From the NCBI RefSeq assembly GCF_022808175.1, contig NZ_JALGBX010000021.1:118061-182060 (forward strand): a DNA stretch of 64,000 nt, read 5' to 3'. Positions 42,109 to 49,912 of the stretch are shown here, piece after piece. The notes beneath the pieces were generated by a model. That model did not search any database, was not told where the DNA came from, and saw only the letters and a list, made by a program, of their open reading frames with translations. The stretch is from Streptomyces sp. AP-93. GTDB lineage: Bacteria; Actinomycetota; Actinomycetes; Streptomycetales; Streptomycetaceae. Positions within the stretch are counted from its first letter, which is position 1, and every line of letters starts with the position of its first letter. The translations under genes were made by a program, and so were the position numbers.

Positions 42109-43703
42109 ATCCGGAAGACGCCGAAGCCGCCACGGGCGCCCTCGACGGGGGCGTTGTGGACGGCCGACAGGCAGAGGCCGAGGACGGTGCGGGTGTCGCG
42201 GGGGTCGATGACCCCGTCGTCGTACAGCCGTCCGGACAGGAACATCGGCAGGGACTCGGACTCGATCTGCGCCTCCACGAAGGCGCGCATGCCGGCGTCG
42301 GCCTCTTCGTCGTAGGGCTGTCCCTTCGCGGCCGCGGACTGGCGGGAGACGATCGAGAGCACTCCGGCGAGCTGGGCGGGGCCCATGACCGCGGACTTGG
42401 CGCTGGGCCAGGCGAAGAGGAAGCGGGGCTCGTAGGCGCGGCCGCACATGCCGTAGTGGCCGGCTCCGTAGCTGGCTCCGATGAGGACGGAGAGGTGGGG
42501 GACCTTCGAGTTCGAGACCGCGTTGATCATCATCGAGCCGTGCTTGATGATGCCGCCCTGCTCGTACTCCTTGCCGACCATGTAGCCGGTGGTGTTGTGG
42601 AGGAACAGGAGCGGGATGTCGCGCTGGTTGGCGAGCTGGATGAACTGGGCCGCCTTCTGCGATTCCGCGCTGAACAGCACTCCTTGGGCGTTGGCGAGGA
42701 TGCCGACCGGGTAGCCGTGGAGGCTCGCCCAGCCGGTGACCAGGCTGGTGCCGTAGAGGGGCTTGAACTCGTCGAAGTCGGAGGCGTCGACGATGCGGGC
42801 GATGACCTCACGGGGGTCGAAGGGGGTTTTGAGGTCGGCGGGGACGATCCCGAGGAGTTCCTCCGGGTCGTGGAGGGGTTCTTCGGCGCGCGGCGGATCG
42901 GGCTGGGCCTTGCGGTGGTTGAGGCGGGCGACGACGCGGCGGGCCTGGCGGATGGCGTCGTGCTCGTCGAGGGCGTAGTAGTCGGCGAGGCCCGAGGTCC
43001 GGGCGTGCATGTCGGCTCCGCCGAGGGACTCGTCGTCGCTCTCCTCGCCGGTGGCCATCTTGACGAGCGGCGGACCGCCCAGGAACACCTTGGAGCGGTC
43101 CTTGATCATGATGGTGTGGTCGGACATGCCGGGGATGTACGCGCCTCCGGCGGTGGAGTTGCCGAAGACGACGGCGATGGTGGGGACGCCGTCGGCCGAG
43201 AGCCGGGTGAGGTCGCGGAAGATGGCGCCGCCCGGGATGAAGATCTCCTTCTGGGAGGGGAGATCGGCACCTCCGGACTCGACGAGGCTGATGCAGGGGA
43301 GCCGGTTCTGGCGGGCGATCTCGTTGGCCCGCAGGGCCTTCCTGAGCGTCCAGGGGTTGGAGGCGCCGCCCCGGACGGTGGGGTCGTTGGCGGTGACCAG
43401 GCATTCGACGCCCTCGACGGTGCCGATGCCGGTGACCATGGAGGCGCCGACCGGGTAGTCGCTGCCCCAGGCGGCGAGCGGGGACAGCTCCAGGAACGGG
43501 GTGTCCGGGTCGAGGAGCAGCTCGACGCGCTCACGGGCGAGGAGCTTGCCGCGGGTCTTGTGGCGGGCGGTGTACTTCTCGCCGCCGCCGGCGAGGGCGG
43601 TGGCGTGCACGGCATCGAGCTCGGCGAGGCGTTCCAGGGTGGCGGTACGGGCCTGCGCGTGCTCAGGGGCGAGCGGGTCGACGGCGCTCTTGAGGCGGGT
43701 CAC
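42105..43703 (-). CDS. Acyl-CoA carboxylase beta subunit (carboxyltransferase)
   Basis: A 532-residue carboxyltransferase that moves CO2 from biotin to an acyl-CoA. Family signatures: LLDPDTPFLELSPLAAWGSD, NDPTVRGGASNPWTLRKALR, VFGNSTAGGAYIPGMSDHTI, and IKHGSMMINAVSNSKVPHL with GASYGAGHYGMCGRAY. These resemble the methylcrotonyl-/geranyl-CoA carboxylase beta group more than propionyl-CoA carboxylases. The GTG start and TGA stop each overlap neighbouring genes by 4 bp. It pairs with the alpha subunit encoded just downstream. Confidence 0.93.
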   Translation of the reverse strand: MTRLKSAVDPLAPEHAQARTATLERLAELDAVHATALAGGGEKYTARHKTRGKLLARERVELLLDPDTPFLELSPLAAWGSDYPVGASMVTGIGTVEGVECLVTANDPTVRGGASNPWTLRKALRANEIARQNRLPCISLVESGGADLPSQKEIFIPGGAIFRDLTRLSADGVPTIAVVFGNSTAGGAYIPGMSDHTIMIKDRSKVFLGGPPLVKMATGEESDDESLGGADMHARTSGLADYYALDEHDAIRQARRVVARLNHRKAQPDPPRAEEPLHDPEELLGIVPADLKTPFDPREVIARIVDASDFDEFKPLYGTSLVTGWASLHGYPVGILANAQGVLFSAESQKAAQFIQLANQRDIPLLFLHNTTGYMVGKEYEQGGIIKHGSMMINAVSNSKVPHLSVLIGASYGAGHYGMCGRAYEPRFLFAWPSAKSAVMGPAQLAGVLSIVSRQSAAAKGQPYDEEADAGMRAFVEAQIESESLPMFLSGRLYDDGVIDPRDTRTVLGLCLSAVHNAPVEGARGGFGVFRM

Positions 43704-45829
43704 GGGGTCCCCTCCGGGGTGGTGGTGGGCACGGGGATCTCCGCGGGCGGACCCGGCAGGGTTAGGGGAGTCCCCGCGAGTGGTCCCGGCAGGGGTACGG
43801 GAGTCTCCGCGGGCGGTCCCGGCAGGGGTGCAGGAGTCCCCGCGGGCGGCCCCGGCAGGGCTACGGGAGTCCCAGCGGGCGGCCCCGGCAGGGGTGCGGG
43901 AGTCTCCGCGGGCGGTTGCAGCAGGGCTTCGGGGATGTCCACGTGGCGGGAGCGGAGCCATTCGCCCAGGGCCTTGGCCTGGGGGTCGAAGCGGTGGCCG
44001 GAGGCCACGCCGTCGCCGAGGATCCGGGTGATGGTGAAGTTGAGGGAGCGGAGGTTGGGGAGTGCGTGGCGGGTCACTTCCAGTGGGGCTGTTTCGGGGA
44101 GCAGGGCCTTGAAGGTGGCGACGGTGAGGGTGCGGTGGAGCCATTCCCAGGCGGGGTCGCTCTCGGCCCACAGCCCGACGTTGGCGTCGCCGCCCTTGTC
44201 GCCGCTGCGGGCTCCGATGATGGTGCCCAGCGGGACCCTGCGGGTGGGGGCGGTGGGCACCGTCGGCGGCGCCGCCGGCCCGGGGGCGGCCGGAGCCTGC
44301 GGCCCGGGAGTGGCCAGGGCCTGCGGCTCGGGAGTGGCCAGGGCCTGCGGCTCGGGAGTGGCCAGGGCCTGCGGCTCGGGAGTGGCCAGGGCCTGCGGCT
44401 CGGGGGTGGTGGGCCCTGCGGGGCTTTCCCTCACCCCGCCCCTTCCCGAAACCGGGGCTGCGCCCCGGACCCCTTCGGGGGCTCCGCCCCCGGACCCCCG
44501 CTCCTCAAACGCCGGAGGGGCTGGATATGCCGCCGCTGGATTTGCCGTCACTCGGGTGCCGTCCGCTAGGACTGCCGTGTGGGGGACCTCCCGGGCGGGG
44601 ACGGTGGTCGCGTCGAAGACTCCGTACGGCTGGGCCGGGGACGGCGGGGCCGTGACGTGGAAGCCCGGGTAGCTGGCCAGGGCCAGTTCGATGGCCGCCG
44701 AGGTCAGGGCGCGGCCCACCCGGTCGGGGGACGGGTCCCGGACGACCAGGCGGAGCAGCGCGCTCGCGGTCTCCTCCGTCTCCGCGTCCTCGTGGTCCGT
44801 GCGGGACAGCGTCCACACGGTGGAGGCCACCGGGGACAGGAGCGGGGCCAACTGCTCCCGCACCAGGGCCGCCTTCGCGTCGATGTCCAGGCCCGTCAGG
44901 ACGAAGACGACCTCGTTGCGCCAGCCGCCGATGCGGGTCAATCCCACCTTGAGGGTGGCGGGCGGGGCTTCCCCGCGGGTGCCCGAGATCGCCACGCGGT
45001 CCGGGCCGGCCTGTGTCAGCCGGACCGTGTCCAGGCGGGCCGTCACGTCGGGGCCGAGGTAGCGGACTCCCTGGGTTTCGTAGAGGAGTTGCGCCGTGAC
45101 CGTGCCGACGGAGACGACTCCGCCCGTGCCCGCGTGCTTCGTGATGACCGACGAGCCGTCCTGCGCGATCTCCGCCAGCGGGAACCCCGGCCGGGACACG
45201 TCGTGCCGGGTGAAGAAGGCGTAGTTGCCGCCGGTGGCCTGGGTGCCGCACTCCAGTACGTGGCCCGCCACCACCGCCCCCGCCAGCCGGTCGTGGTCGT
45301 CCGGAGCCCAGTCGAACCACCATGCCGCGGGCCCGCTCACCAGCGCCGCGTCGGTGACCCGGCCGGTCACCACGACGTCCGCGCCCGCCCGCAGGCAGGC
45401 CGTGATCCCGGCGCCGCCCAGGTAGGCGTTCGCGGTGAGCGCGCCCTCCCCCGACGGCAGCAGCGGGTACGGCATCAGGTCGTCGCCCTCCACGTGCGCG
45501 ACCGCGACGGGGACGGACAGCTTCGCGGCCAGCGCGCGGACCGCTCCGGCGAGTCCCGCCGGGTTCAGGCCGCCCGCGTTCACGACGATCCGTACGCCCC
45601 GCTCGTGGGCGAGGCCGAGGCACTCCTCCAACTGGCGCAGGAAGGTTTTGGCGTAGCCGAGTTCCGGGTTCTTCAGGCGGTCGCGGCCCAGGATCAGCAT
45701 GGTCAGCTCGGCCAGGTAATCCCCGGTCAGTACGTCGAGGGGGCCGTCCGTCAGCATCTCGCGCAGGGCGTCGAAGCGGTCTCCGTAGAAGCCCGACGCG
45801 TTGCCGATCAGCAGGGGGCGCCGGGTCAC
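43700..45829 (-). CDS. AtuA-like protein (acyclic terpene utilisation family), repeat-expanded
   Basis: A 709-residue protein of the AtuA/DUF1446 family, whose biochemical role is unclear but which accompanies branched or terpenoid acyl-CoA carboxylase operons. Conserved parts are LLIGNASGFYGDRFDALREM, GDYLAELTMLILGRDR, IVVNAGGLNPAGLAGAVRAL, GRVTDAALVSGPAAWWFDW, and late IIGARSGDKGGDANVGLW. Residues about 433-533 are an insertion made of a translated palindromic repeat arm (PAPPAFEERG) and five copies of TPEPQALA. About 75 C-terminal residues are six copies of PPAGTPAPLPG-like units. GTGA overlaps join it to both neighbours. Confidence 0.85.
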   Translation of the reverse strand: MTRRPLLIGNASGFYGDRFDALREMLTDGPLDVLTGDYLAELTMLILGRDRLKNPELGYAKTFLRQLEECLGLAHERGVRIVVNAGGLNPAGLAGAVRALAAKLSVPVAVAHVEGDDLMPYPLLPSGEGALTANAYLGGAGITACLRAGADVVVTGRVTDAALVSGPAAWWFDWAPDDHDRLAGAVVAGHVLECGTQATGGNYAFFTRHDVSRPGFPLAEIAQDGSSVITKHAGTGGVVSVGTVTAQLLYETQGVRYLGPDVTARLDTVRLTQAGPDRVAISGTRGEAPPATLKVGLTRIGGWRNEVVFVLTGLDIDAKAALVREQLAPLLSPVASTVWTLSRTDHEDAETEETASALLRLVVRDPSPDRVGRALTSAAIELALASYPGFHVTAPPSPAQPYGVFDATTVPAREVPHTAVLADGTRVTANPAAAYPAPPAFEERGSGGGAPEGVRGAAPVSGRGGVRESPAGPTTPEPQALATPEPQALATPEPQALATPEPQALATPGPQAPAAPGPAAPPTVPTAPTRRVPLGTIIGARSGDKGGDANVGLWAESDPAWEWLHRTLTVATFKALLPETAPLEVTRHALPNLRSLNFTITRILGDGVASGHRFDPQAKALGEWLRSRHVDIPEALLQPPAETPAPLPGPPAGTPVALPGPPAGTPAPLPGPPAETPVPLPGPLAGTPLTLPGPPAEIPVPTTTPEGTP
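43730..43918 (-). repeat. 33-nt minisatellite at the 3' end of the AtuA-like gene
   Basis: About six in-frame units encode PPAGTPAPLPG-type elevenmers, forming the C-terminal tail. The period is a multiple of three, so copy changes would not shift frame. Confidence 0.85.
44294..44409 (-). repeat. 24-nt minisatellite in the AtuA-like gene
   Basis: Nearly five units of GGCCTGCGGCTCGGGAGT-containing 24-mers encode repeated TPEPQALA. Four are nearly identical, indicating recent expansion. Confidence 0.88.
44470..44526. repeat. Palindromic repeat arm inside a coding sequence
   Basis: A single arm with CTCAAACGCCGG at about 44502 and the flanking GGGGCTCCGCCCC hairpin lies in frame in the AtuA-like gene. 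It encodes PAPPAFEERG, the same frame as in the FAD oxidase gene. Confidence 0.85.
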
Positions 45830-46641
45830 CGGGAGGCCCCCGGCGCGCGCCCCGGGCCCGCCGGGCCGGCGAAGGCCTGGGCGATGTCGAGCCAGCGGTC
45901 GGCGTCGGGGCCGGACGCCGTCAGGGCCAAGTCGGCGCGGTGGGCGCGCTGGGTCACCAGCAGGCAGAAGTCGAGCGCCGGGCCGGTGACCCGCTGCGGC
46001 GCGTCCTCGGGGCCGTACGTCCACACCTCGGCGCGGGCTCCCGGAGCCGTCAGCTCCACCCGGAACTCCCCCGCCGGCGCGGGCAGTCCCCGTACCGCGT
46101 ACGCGTAGTCGCGCGCCCGCACCCCGATCCGCGCCACGTGCCGCAGCCGGGCCGTCGGTACGCGGCGCACCCCGAGCGCGTCGGCCACGTCCTGGCCGTG
46201 TGCCCAGGTCTCCATCAGGCGGGCGCTCGCCATCGACGCGGCCTTCATCGGCGGCCCGTACCAGGGGAACTTGGCGTCGGGCGAGGCCGCGGCGAGGGCC
46301 TCGTCGAGTGCGGCCCGGCCGCCCCGCCACCGGGCGAGCAGCTCGGCGGGAGCCAGCGCGGCCCCCTCCTCGGCGCCCGCGTCGACGAAGGAGTCGGGGG
46401 CCTTCAGGGCCTCCTCGACGAGCCCCGCGAAGGCAGCGGCGTCGGTGAGGGCGAGCAGCGCGGCCCGGTCGGTCCAGTGCAGGTGGGCGATCTGGTGGGC
46501 GAGGCTCCATCCGGGCGCGGGCGTGGGCTTCGCCCAGTCGGAGGCGGGCAACTCCCCGACCAGAGAGTCGAGTTCCCGCCCCTCCTCGCGGAGATCGGCG
46601 AAGACGGCGAAGACGTTCTCGACAGCGGACGGATCGGGCAC
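45826..46641 (-). CDS. TIGR03084-type DinB-like protein, first gene of the catabolic operon
   Basis: A 271-residue protein with a DinB/maleylpyruvate-isomerase-like four-helix metal-binding fold: APGWSLAHQIAHLHWTDRAA and ARLMETWAHGQDVADALG carry the characteristic histidines. This family sits beside AtuA-like genes in actinobacteria and may be a mycothiol- or metal-dependent accessory enzyme; the reaction is unknown. The GTG at 46641 has AAGGGGAG upstream. It overlaps the AtuA-like gene by 4 bp. The operon promoter must lie just upstream, where a 12-bp dyad occurs. Confidence 0.85.
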   Translation of the reverse strand: MPDPSAVENVFAVFADLREEGRELDSLVGELPASDWAKPTPAPGWSLAHQIAHLHWTDRAALLALTDAAAFAGLVEEALKAPDSFVDAGAEEGAALAPAELLARWRGGRAALDEALAAASPDAKFPWYGPPMKAASMASARLMETWAHGQDVADALGVRRVPTARLRHVARIGVRARDYAYAVRGLPAPAGEFRVELTAPGARAEVWTYGPEDAPQRVTGPALDFCLLVTQRAHRADLALTASGPDADRWLDIAQAFAGPAGPGRAPGASR

Positions 46642-46697
46642 GGGTGCGCTCCCCTTCTCGGCGTGAGGGGAAGCGTGGCAGCCGCCACGAAAACAAT

Positions 46698-46709
46698 CAA
46701 GCGTGCTTG
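46698..46709. promoter_or_regulatory. Operator-like dyad before the catabolic operon
   Basis: CAAGCGTGCTTG (5-bp arms, GT centre) lies in a locally AT-rich stretch about 57 bp upstream of the first operon gene and flanked by AAT/ATT. Its shape suits a TetR site, and the operon ends with a TetR gene. Confidence 0.5.
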
Positions 46710-46819
46710 CATTATTTTTGGCGGACGCGAACGGGGGTGGCAGGCCGGGGACTTGGGGCGACCACTCGCCGAGCGGAGGGGGCTTGCACGGACGTGGGCC
46801 CGCGGCGAGGATCCACGTC

Positions 46820-47671
46820 ATGGCCGAGCGCAAGGACAGCGACGTGGGCAGCGACGCGGGTAGAGACGCGGGCGGGGGCGTGGGTAAACACGTGGGCAGG
46901 GACGCGGACAGGGGCGTGGGTAGGGACGCGGACAGGGGCGTGGGCAGGGAAGCGGGCAGGGGCGTGGGCAGGGAAGCGGGCAGCGACGTGGGCGTGCTCG
47001 CGGGCGCCGTCACAGGCGTGATGTTCGACTTCTCCGGCACCCTCTTCCGCGTCGAGCCCACCGAGGATTGGCTGCGCGCGATCGTCGCGGACGCCGGAAT
47101 CGACCTGCCCGAAGCCGAACTCATCGCCTGCGCCGCCCTGCTGGAAGAGGCGGGCGCCCTTCCCGGCGGCGCGTCGCCGCGACGGCTGCCGGCCCGGCTG
47201 GAGCCGCTGTGGCGGGAGCGGGACCTGAGCCCCGCGCAGCACCGGGCCGCCTATACCGCCCTCGCTCGGGAGGTGCCGCTGCCCTCCGCGGAGCTGGCCG
47301 ACGCCCTCTACGAGCGGCACCGGGTCCCCGCGGCCTGGCGGCCCTACCCCGACACCGCGGCCACGCTCGCCGCCCTGCGTGAACGGGGCGTCCCCGTCGC
47401 CGTCGTCAGCAACATCGGCTGGGACCTGCGGCCCGTCTTCCGCGCCCACGGGGTCGACCGGTTCGTCGATGCGTACGTGCTCTCCTTCGAACACGGGGTC
47501 CAGAAGCCCGACCCCCGCCTGTTCCGGATCGCCTGCGAAGCCCTCGGGGCGGCGCCCGCGGACGTGCTCATGGTCGGCGACGACGCCGTCGCGGATGCGG
47601 GGGCCGCGGCGCTGGGCTGCCCGGTCCGACTGGTCGAGCACCTGCCGTCGCGCAGCGGCCGGACGGACTGA
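46820..47671 (+). CDS. HAD-superfamily hydrolase with repeat-expanded N terminus
   Basis: A 283-residue protein. After a repeat-built tail of about 65 residues (RDADRGVG, REAGRGVG units), the HAD core begins at VMFDFSGTLFRVEP, where the usual DxD has serine at the second position. VAVVSNIGWDLRP (motif II), QKPDPRLF (motif III lysine) and MVGDDAVADA (motif IV) follow. It is probably a phosphatase or dehalogenase-like enzyme of unknown substrate. The ATG at 46820 is the first good start, but a start nearer the HAD core is possible. Divergent from the catabolic operon. Confidence 0.8.
   Translation: MAERKDSDVGSDAGRDAGGGVGKHVGRDADRGVGRDADRGVGREAGRGVGREAGSDVGVLAGAVTGVMFDFSGTLFRVEPTEDWLRAIVADAGIDLPEAELIACAALLEEAGALPGGASPRRLPARLEPLWRERDLSPAQHRAAYTALAREVPLPSAELADALYERHRVPAAWRPYPDTAATLAALRERGVPVAVVSNIGWDLRPVFRAHGVDRFVDAYVLSFEHGVQKPDPRLFRIACEALGAAPADVLMVGDDAVADAGAAALGCPVRLVEHLPSRSGRTD
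46841..46999 (+). repeat. In-frame minisatellite at the start of the HAD gene
   Basis: Degenerate 24-nt units such as GGCGTGGGTAGGGACGCGGA encode repeated (D/E)(A)DRGVGR-like octamers, extending the N terminus. Confidence 0.75.
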
Positions 47672-47726
47672 GCTCGGCCCTCGGGCCGCTCGGGCTCCTC
47701 TGACACGCAGCCGGGCGCAGAAGGAA

Positions 47727-48200
47727 TCAAGCGAGGGCGCCGGCCGCCCGGCGGCTGAGGTCCATCGTCCAGTTGTGGACCCAGGTCTCGGCCCCGTCGG
47801 CCGAGAAGAACTGCTCCCAGCGCGGGGAGTCCGTCTCCGTCCGCGACCACACGAACCGCACCAGGACGGCCTTGCCGTCATGGGTGTCCTCGCCCTCGAA
47901 GACGCCCGTCCCCGTGGCCGGGTCGAACCGTCCGGTGACGGGAGGGAACAGCGTTCCGGTCCGGCGGCTGACCCAGTTCAGGGTCCACCGCTCGTGCTCG
48001 GGCTCGTAGAGCCGCAGGGTCAGCCCCGCGAATCCCTTCGTCGGGAACTCGATCTCGTCGAAGCTCGCGGCGCCGTCGAAGTGGCGGGTGACGCGGGACA
48101 CCGCCGGAAACGCCTCCCAGCCGCTGTCCGCGTCCAGGAAGTCGGCGAGCCACCGGTTGGACACGTCCCAGGTGCCGACGAGGAAGTCGAAGTCGTTCAT
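47727..48200 (-). CDS. Conserved hypothetical protein, lipocalin-like (DUF1579 type)
   Basis: A 157-residue protein starting MNDFDFLVGTWDVSNRWL, typical of small beta-barrel proteins with FLxGxW openings. It also has FDPATGTGVFEGEDTHDGKA and RWEQFFSADGAETWVHNW. It probably binds a small hydrophobic ligand; no enzyme residues are evident. GGGGAG precedes the ATG. It is divergent from the WYL regulator across a 33-bp inverted repeat, so it is very likely that regulator's target. Confidence 0.8.
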   Translation of the reverse strand: MNDFDFLVGTWDVSNRWLADFLDADSGWEAFPAVSRVTRHFDGAASFDEIEFPTKGFAGLTLRLYEPEHERWTLNWVSRRTGTLFPPVTGRFDPATGTGVFEGEDTHDGKAVLVRFVWSRTETDSPRWEQFFSADGAETWVHNWTMDLSRRAAGALA

Positions 48201-48220
48201 GTGCGGTCTCCCCAACAACT

Positions 48221-48260
48221 GTTCTCTGCTGTTCTCTGCTGTTCTGCGCTGTTCTGCGCT
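48221..48260. repeat. Four 10-bp tandem repeats in a divergent promoter
   Basis: GTTCTCTGCT twice, then GTTCTGCGCT twice, with no gaps. The 10-bp period equals one helical turn, so the repeats present one face of DNA. They lie 21-60 bp upstream of the lipocalin-like gene. Confidence 0.8.
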
Positions 48261-48278
48261 GATGGGGGAACCGTAGGA

Positions 48279-48311
48279 GGACTTCACTGACACCATGTGT
48301 CAGTGAAGTCC
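48279..48311. promoter_or_regulatory. Perfect 15-bp inverted repeat, likely WYL-regulator operator
   Basis: GGACTTCACTGACAC (48279-48293) and GTGTCAGTGAAGTCC (48297-48311) are perfectly complementary around CAT. A further direct copy of AGTGAAGTCC follows. It ends two bases before the GTG of the WYL regulator. Such a site should repress both divergent genes. Confidence 0.85.
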
Positions 48312-48313
48312 CA

Positions 48314-49426
48314 GTGAAGTCCAGCCGGCTGCTCTCGATCCTGCTCCTGCTCCAGACCCGCGGCCGGATGACCGCCGCCGAGCTCGCCGAGGAGCTGGAG
48401 GTGTCGGTCCGTACGGTCTACCGCGACGCGGAGGCCCTGGCCGCCGCCGGTGTCCCGCTGTACGGCGACGCCGGGCACAGCGGCGGCTACCAGCTCCTCG
48501 ACGGTTACCGCACCCGCCTCACCGGGCTGGCCCCGGGCGAGGCGGAGGCCCTCTTCCTCACCTCGATGCCGGGACCGGCCGCGGAACTCGGCCTCGGCCG
48601 CGCCCTGTCCACCGCCCAGCTGAAGCTGCGCGCCGCCCTGCCCGCGGAGCTGCGTGCGCAGGCCGACCGGATGCGGCTGCGGTTCCACCTGGACGCGCCG
48701 GGCTGGTACGCGGAGCACGAGGAGACCCCGCACCTGGGGCGGATCGCCGACGCGGTGTGGCGGGGGCGGGTCGTCGAGGTCCGGTACCGGCGCTGGAAGG
48801 AACCCCACGAGGTGGACCGGCGACTGGCCCCGTACGGGCTGGTCCTGAAGGCGGGGCGCTGGTACCTGGTCGCGGGCACGACGGAGGCGGAGGCGAAGGC
48901 GAAGGGCGCGGAGGGCGCAGAGGCGGAGCGCGCGGAGGGCACGGGGGGCGCGGAGGGAACGGAGGGCGCAGAGGGAACGCCGAGCCCCCCGCGCACCTAC
49001 CGGGTGGACCAGATCCTGGCCGTACGGGAGACCGGCGCGCATTGCGCGCTCCCCGCCGGCTTCGAGCTGGCGGCCCACTGGCGGCGCAGCCAGGCGGAGT
49101 TCCACGAGCGGCTGTACCCGGAGGAGGCGGAGGTACGGGTCTCCGCGCGCGCGGCCTCCCGGCTGACCGGTGTCCAGGCCAGGGCCCTGGCCGCCACCGG
49201 GACCCCGGACCCCGGACTGCCCGGGTGGACCCGGGCGGTGCTGCCGATCGAGTCGCAGGACCACGCGGAGGCGCAGTTCCTGGGGCTCGGTGCGGAGGCG
49301 GAGGTACTCGCCCCGGCGGCTCTGCGCCGGCGCATCGGCGCGGCCGCCGCCGCCACGGCGGCCCGCTACGGGACGGCGGGGGATGCGGGCTCGGGCTCGC
49401 GCTCGGGCTCGGACCAGCAGGGTTGA
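48314..49426 (+). CDS. WYL-domain HTH transcriptional regulator (YafY type)
   Basis: A 370-residue regulator. An N-terminal DeoR-like winged helix (SRLLSILLLLQTRGRMTAAE; LEVSVRTVYRDAEALAAAG) precedes the WYL ligand domain (VVEVRYRRWKEPHEVDRRL; YGLVLKAGRWYLVAG). A low-complexity glutamate/alanine insertion (about residues 192-220, AEGTGGAEGTEGAEG) interrupts the domain, and a WCX-like C-terminal part follows. The GTG at 48314 lies directly after the inverted repeat, so translation may be leaderless. Expected to sense a ligand and control the divergent gene. Confidence 0.9.
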   Translation: MKSSRLLSILLLLQTRGRMTAAELAEELEVSVRTVYRDAEALAAAGVPLYGDAGHSGGYQLLDGYRTRLTGLAPGEAEALFLTSMPGPAAELGLGRALSTAQLKLRAALPAELRAQADRMRLRFHLDAPGWYAEHEETPHLGRIADAVWRGRVVEVRYRRWKEPHEVDRRLAPYGLVLKAGRWYLVAGTTEAEAKAKGAEGAEAERAEGTGGAEGTEGAEGTPSPPRTYRVDQILAVRETGAHCALPAGFELAAHWRRSQAEFHERLYPEEAEVRVSARAASRLTGVQARALAATGTPDPGLPGWTRAVLPIESQDHAEAQFLGLGAEAEVLAPAALRRRIGAAAAATAARYGTAGDAGSGSRSGSDQQG

Positions 49427-49506
49427 GAACGGGCCACGGACAGCTGGCCACGGACCCTTCGTGCGGGGTCTTCCCTCCGGTGCGGGGCGGCTGGGATGCT
49501 CCCCGC

Positions 49507-49743
49507 ATGACGACTCGTCGGATGTACTTCGCGACCGCCGCCCTGAGCGCCCTCGCGCTGGGTGTGGCCGTGGCCGGCGGCTGGGGCCAGGACTTCCCGG
49601 ACGGGGACTCCACCGACTCGGGCTCCGGCTTCTCGCTCTCCGCCTGGGTCGCGGACCGGGTGTCCGGGTCGACCCACGTCGAGGCGAACGTCCAGCACGC
49701 GGACGTGACGCCCCGGCCGGCCGGCGACGTCATCCGGAACTGA
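49507..49743 (+). CDS. Small exported protein, hypothetical
   Basis: A 78-residue protein beginning MTTRRMYFATAALSALALGVAVAGG, a clear export signal or membrane anchor, followed by a short serine/aspartate-rich part and a hydrophilic C terminus. The spacing from GGGATG to the ATG is only moderate. Opposite-strand frames are also open here, so the coding call is tentative. Function unknown. Confidence 0.5.
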   Translation: MTTRRMYFATAALSALALGVAVAGGWGQDFPDGDSTDSGSGFSLSAWVADRVSGSTHVEANVQHADVTPRPAGDVIRN

Positions 49744-49912
49744 CCGGAGCGGAACCGACCGGGCCGGACCGGCTTGGCCTGAACTCACCCCACCCCACCC
49801 CTCCAGACCCCTCAAACCTCCCTGGAACAACGGGAGTCGGTATAGCGTCATCGCCGACCACGACGGCACGAGGTACGCGGTACGAGGTACCGGGCACGGG
49901 GGCTGGAGCGAC

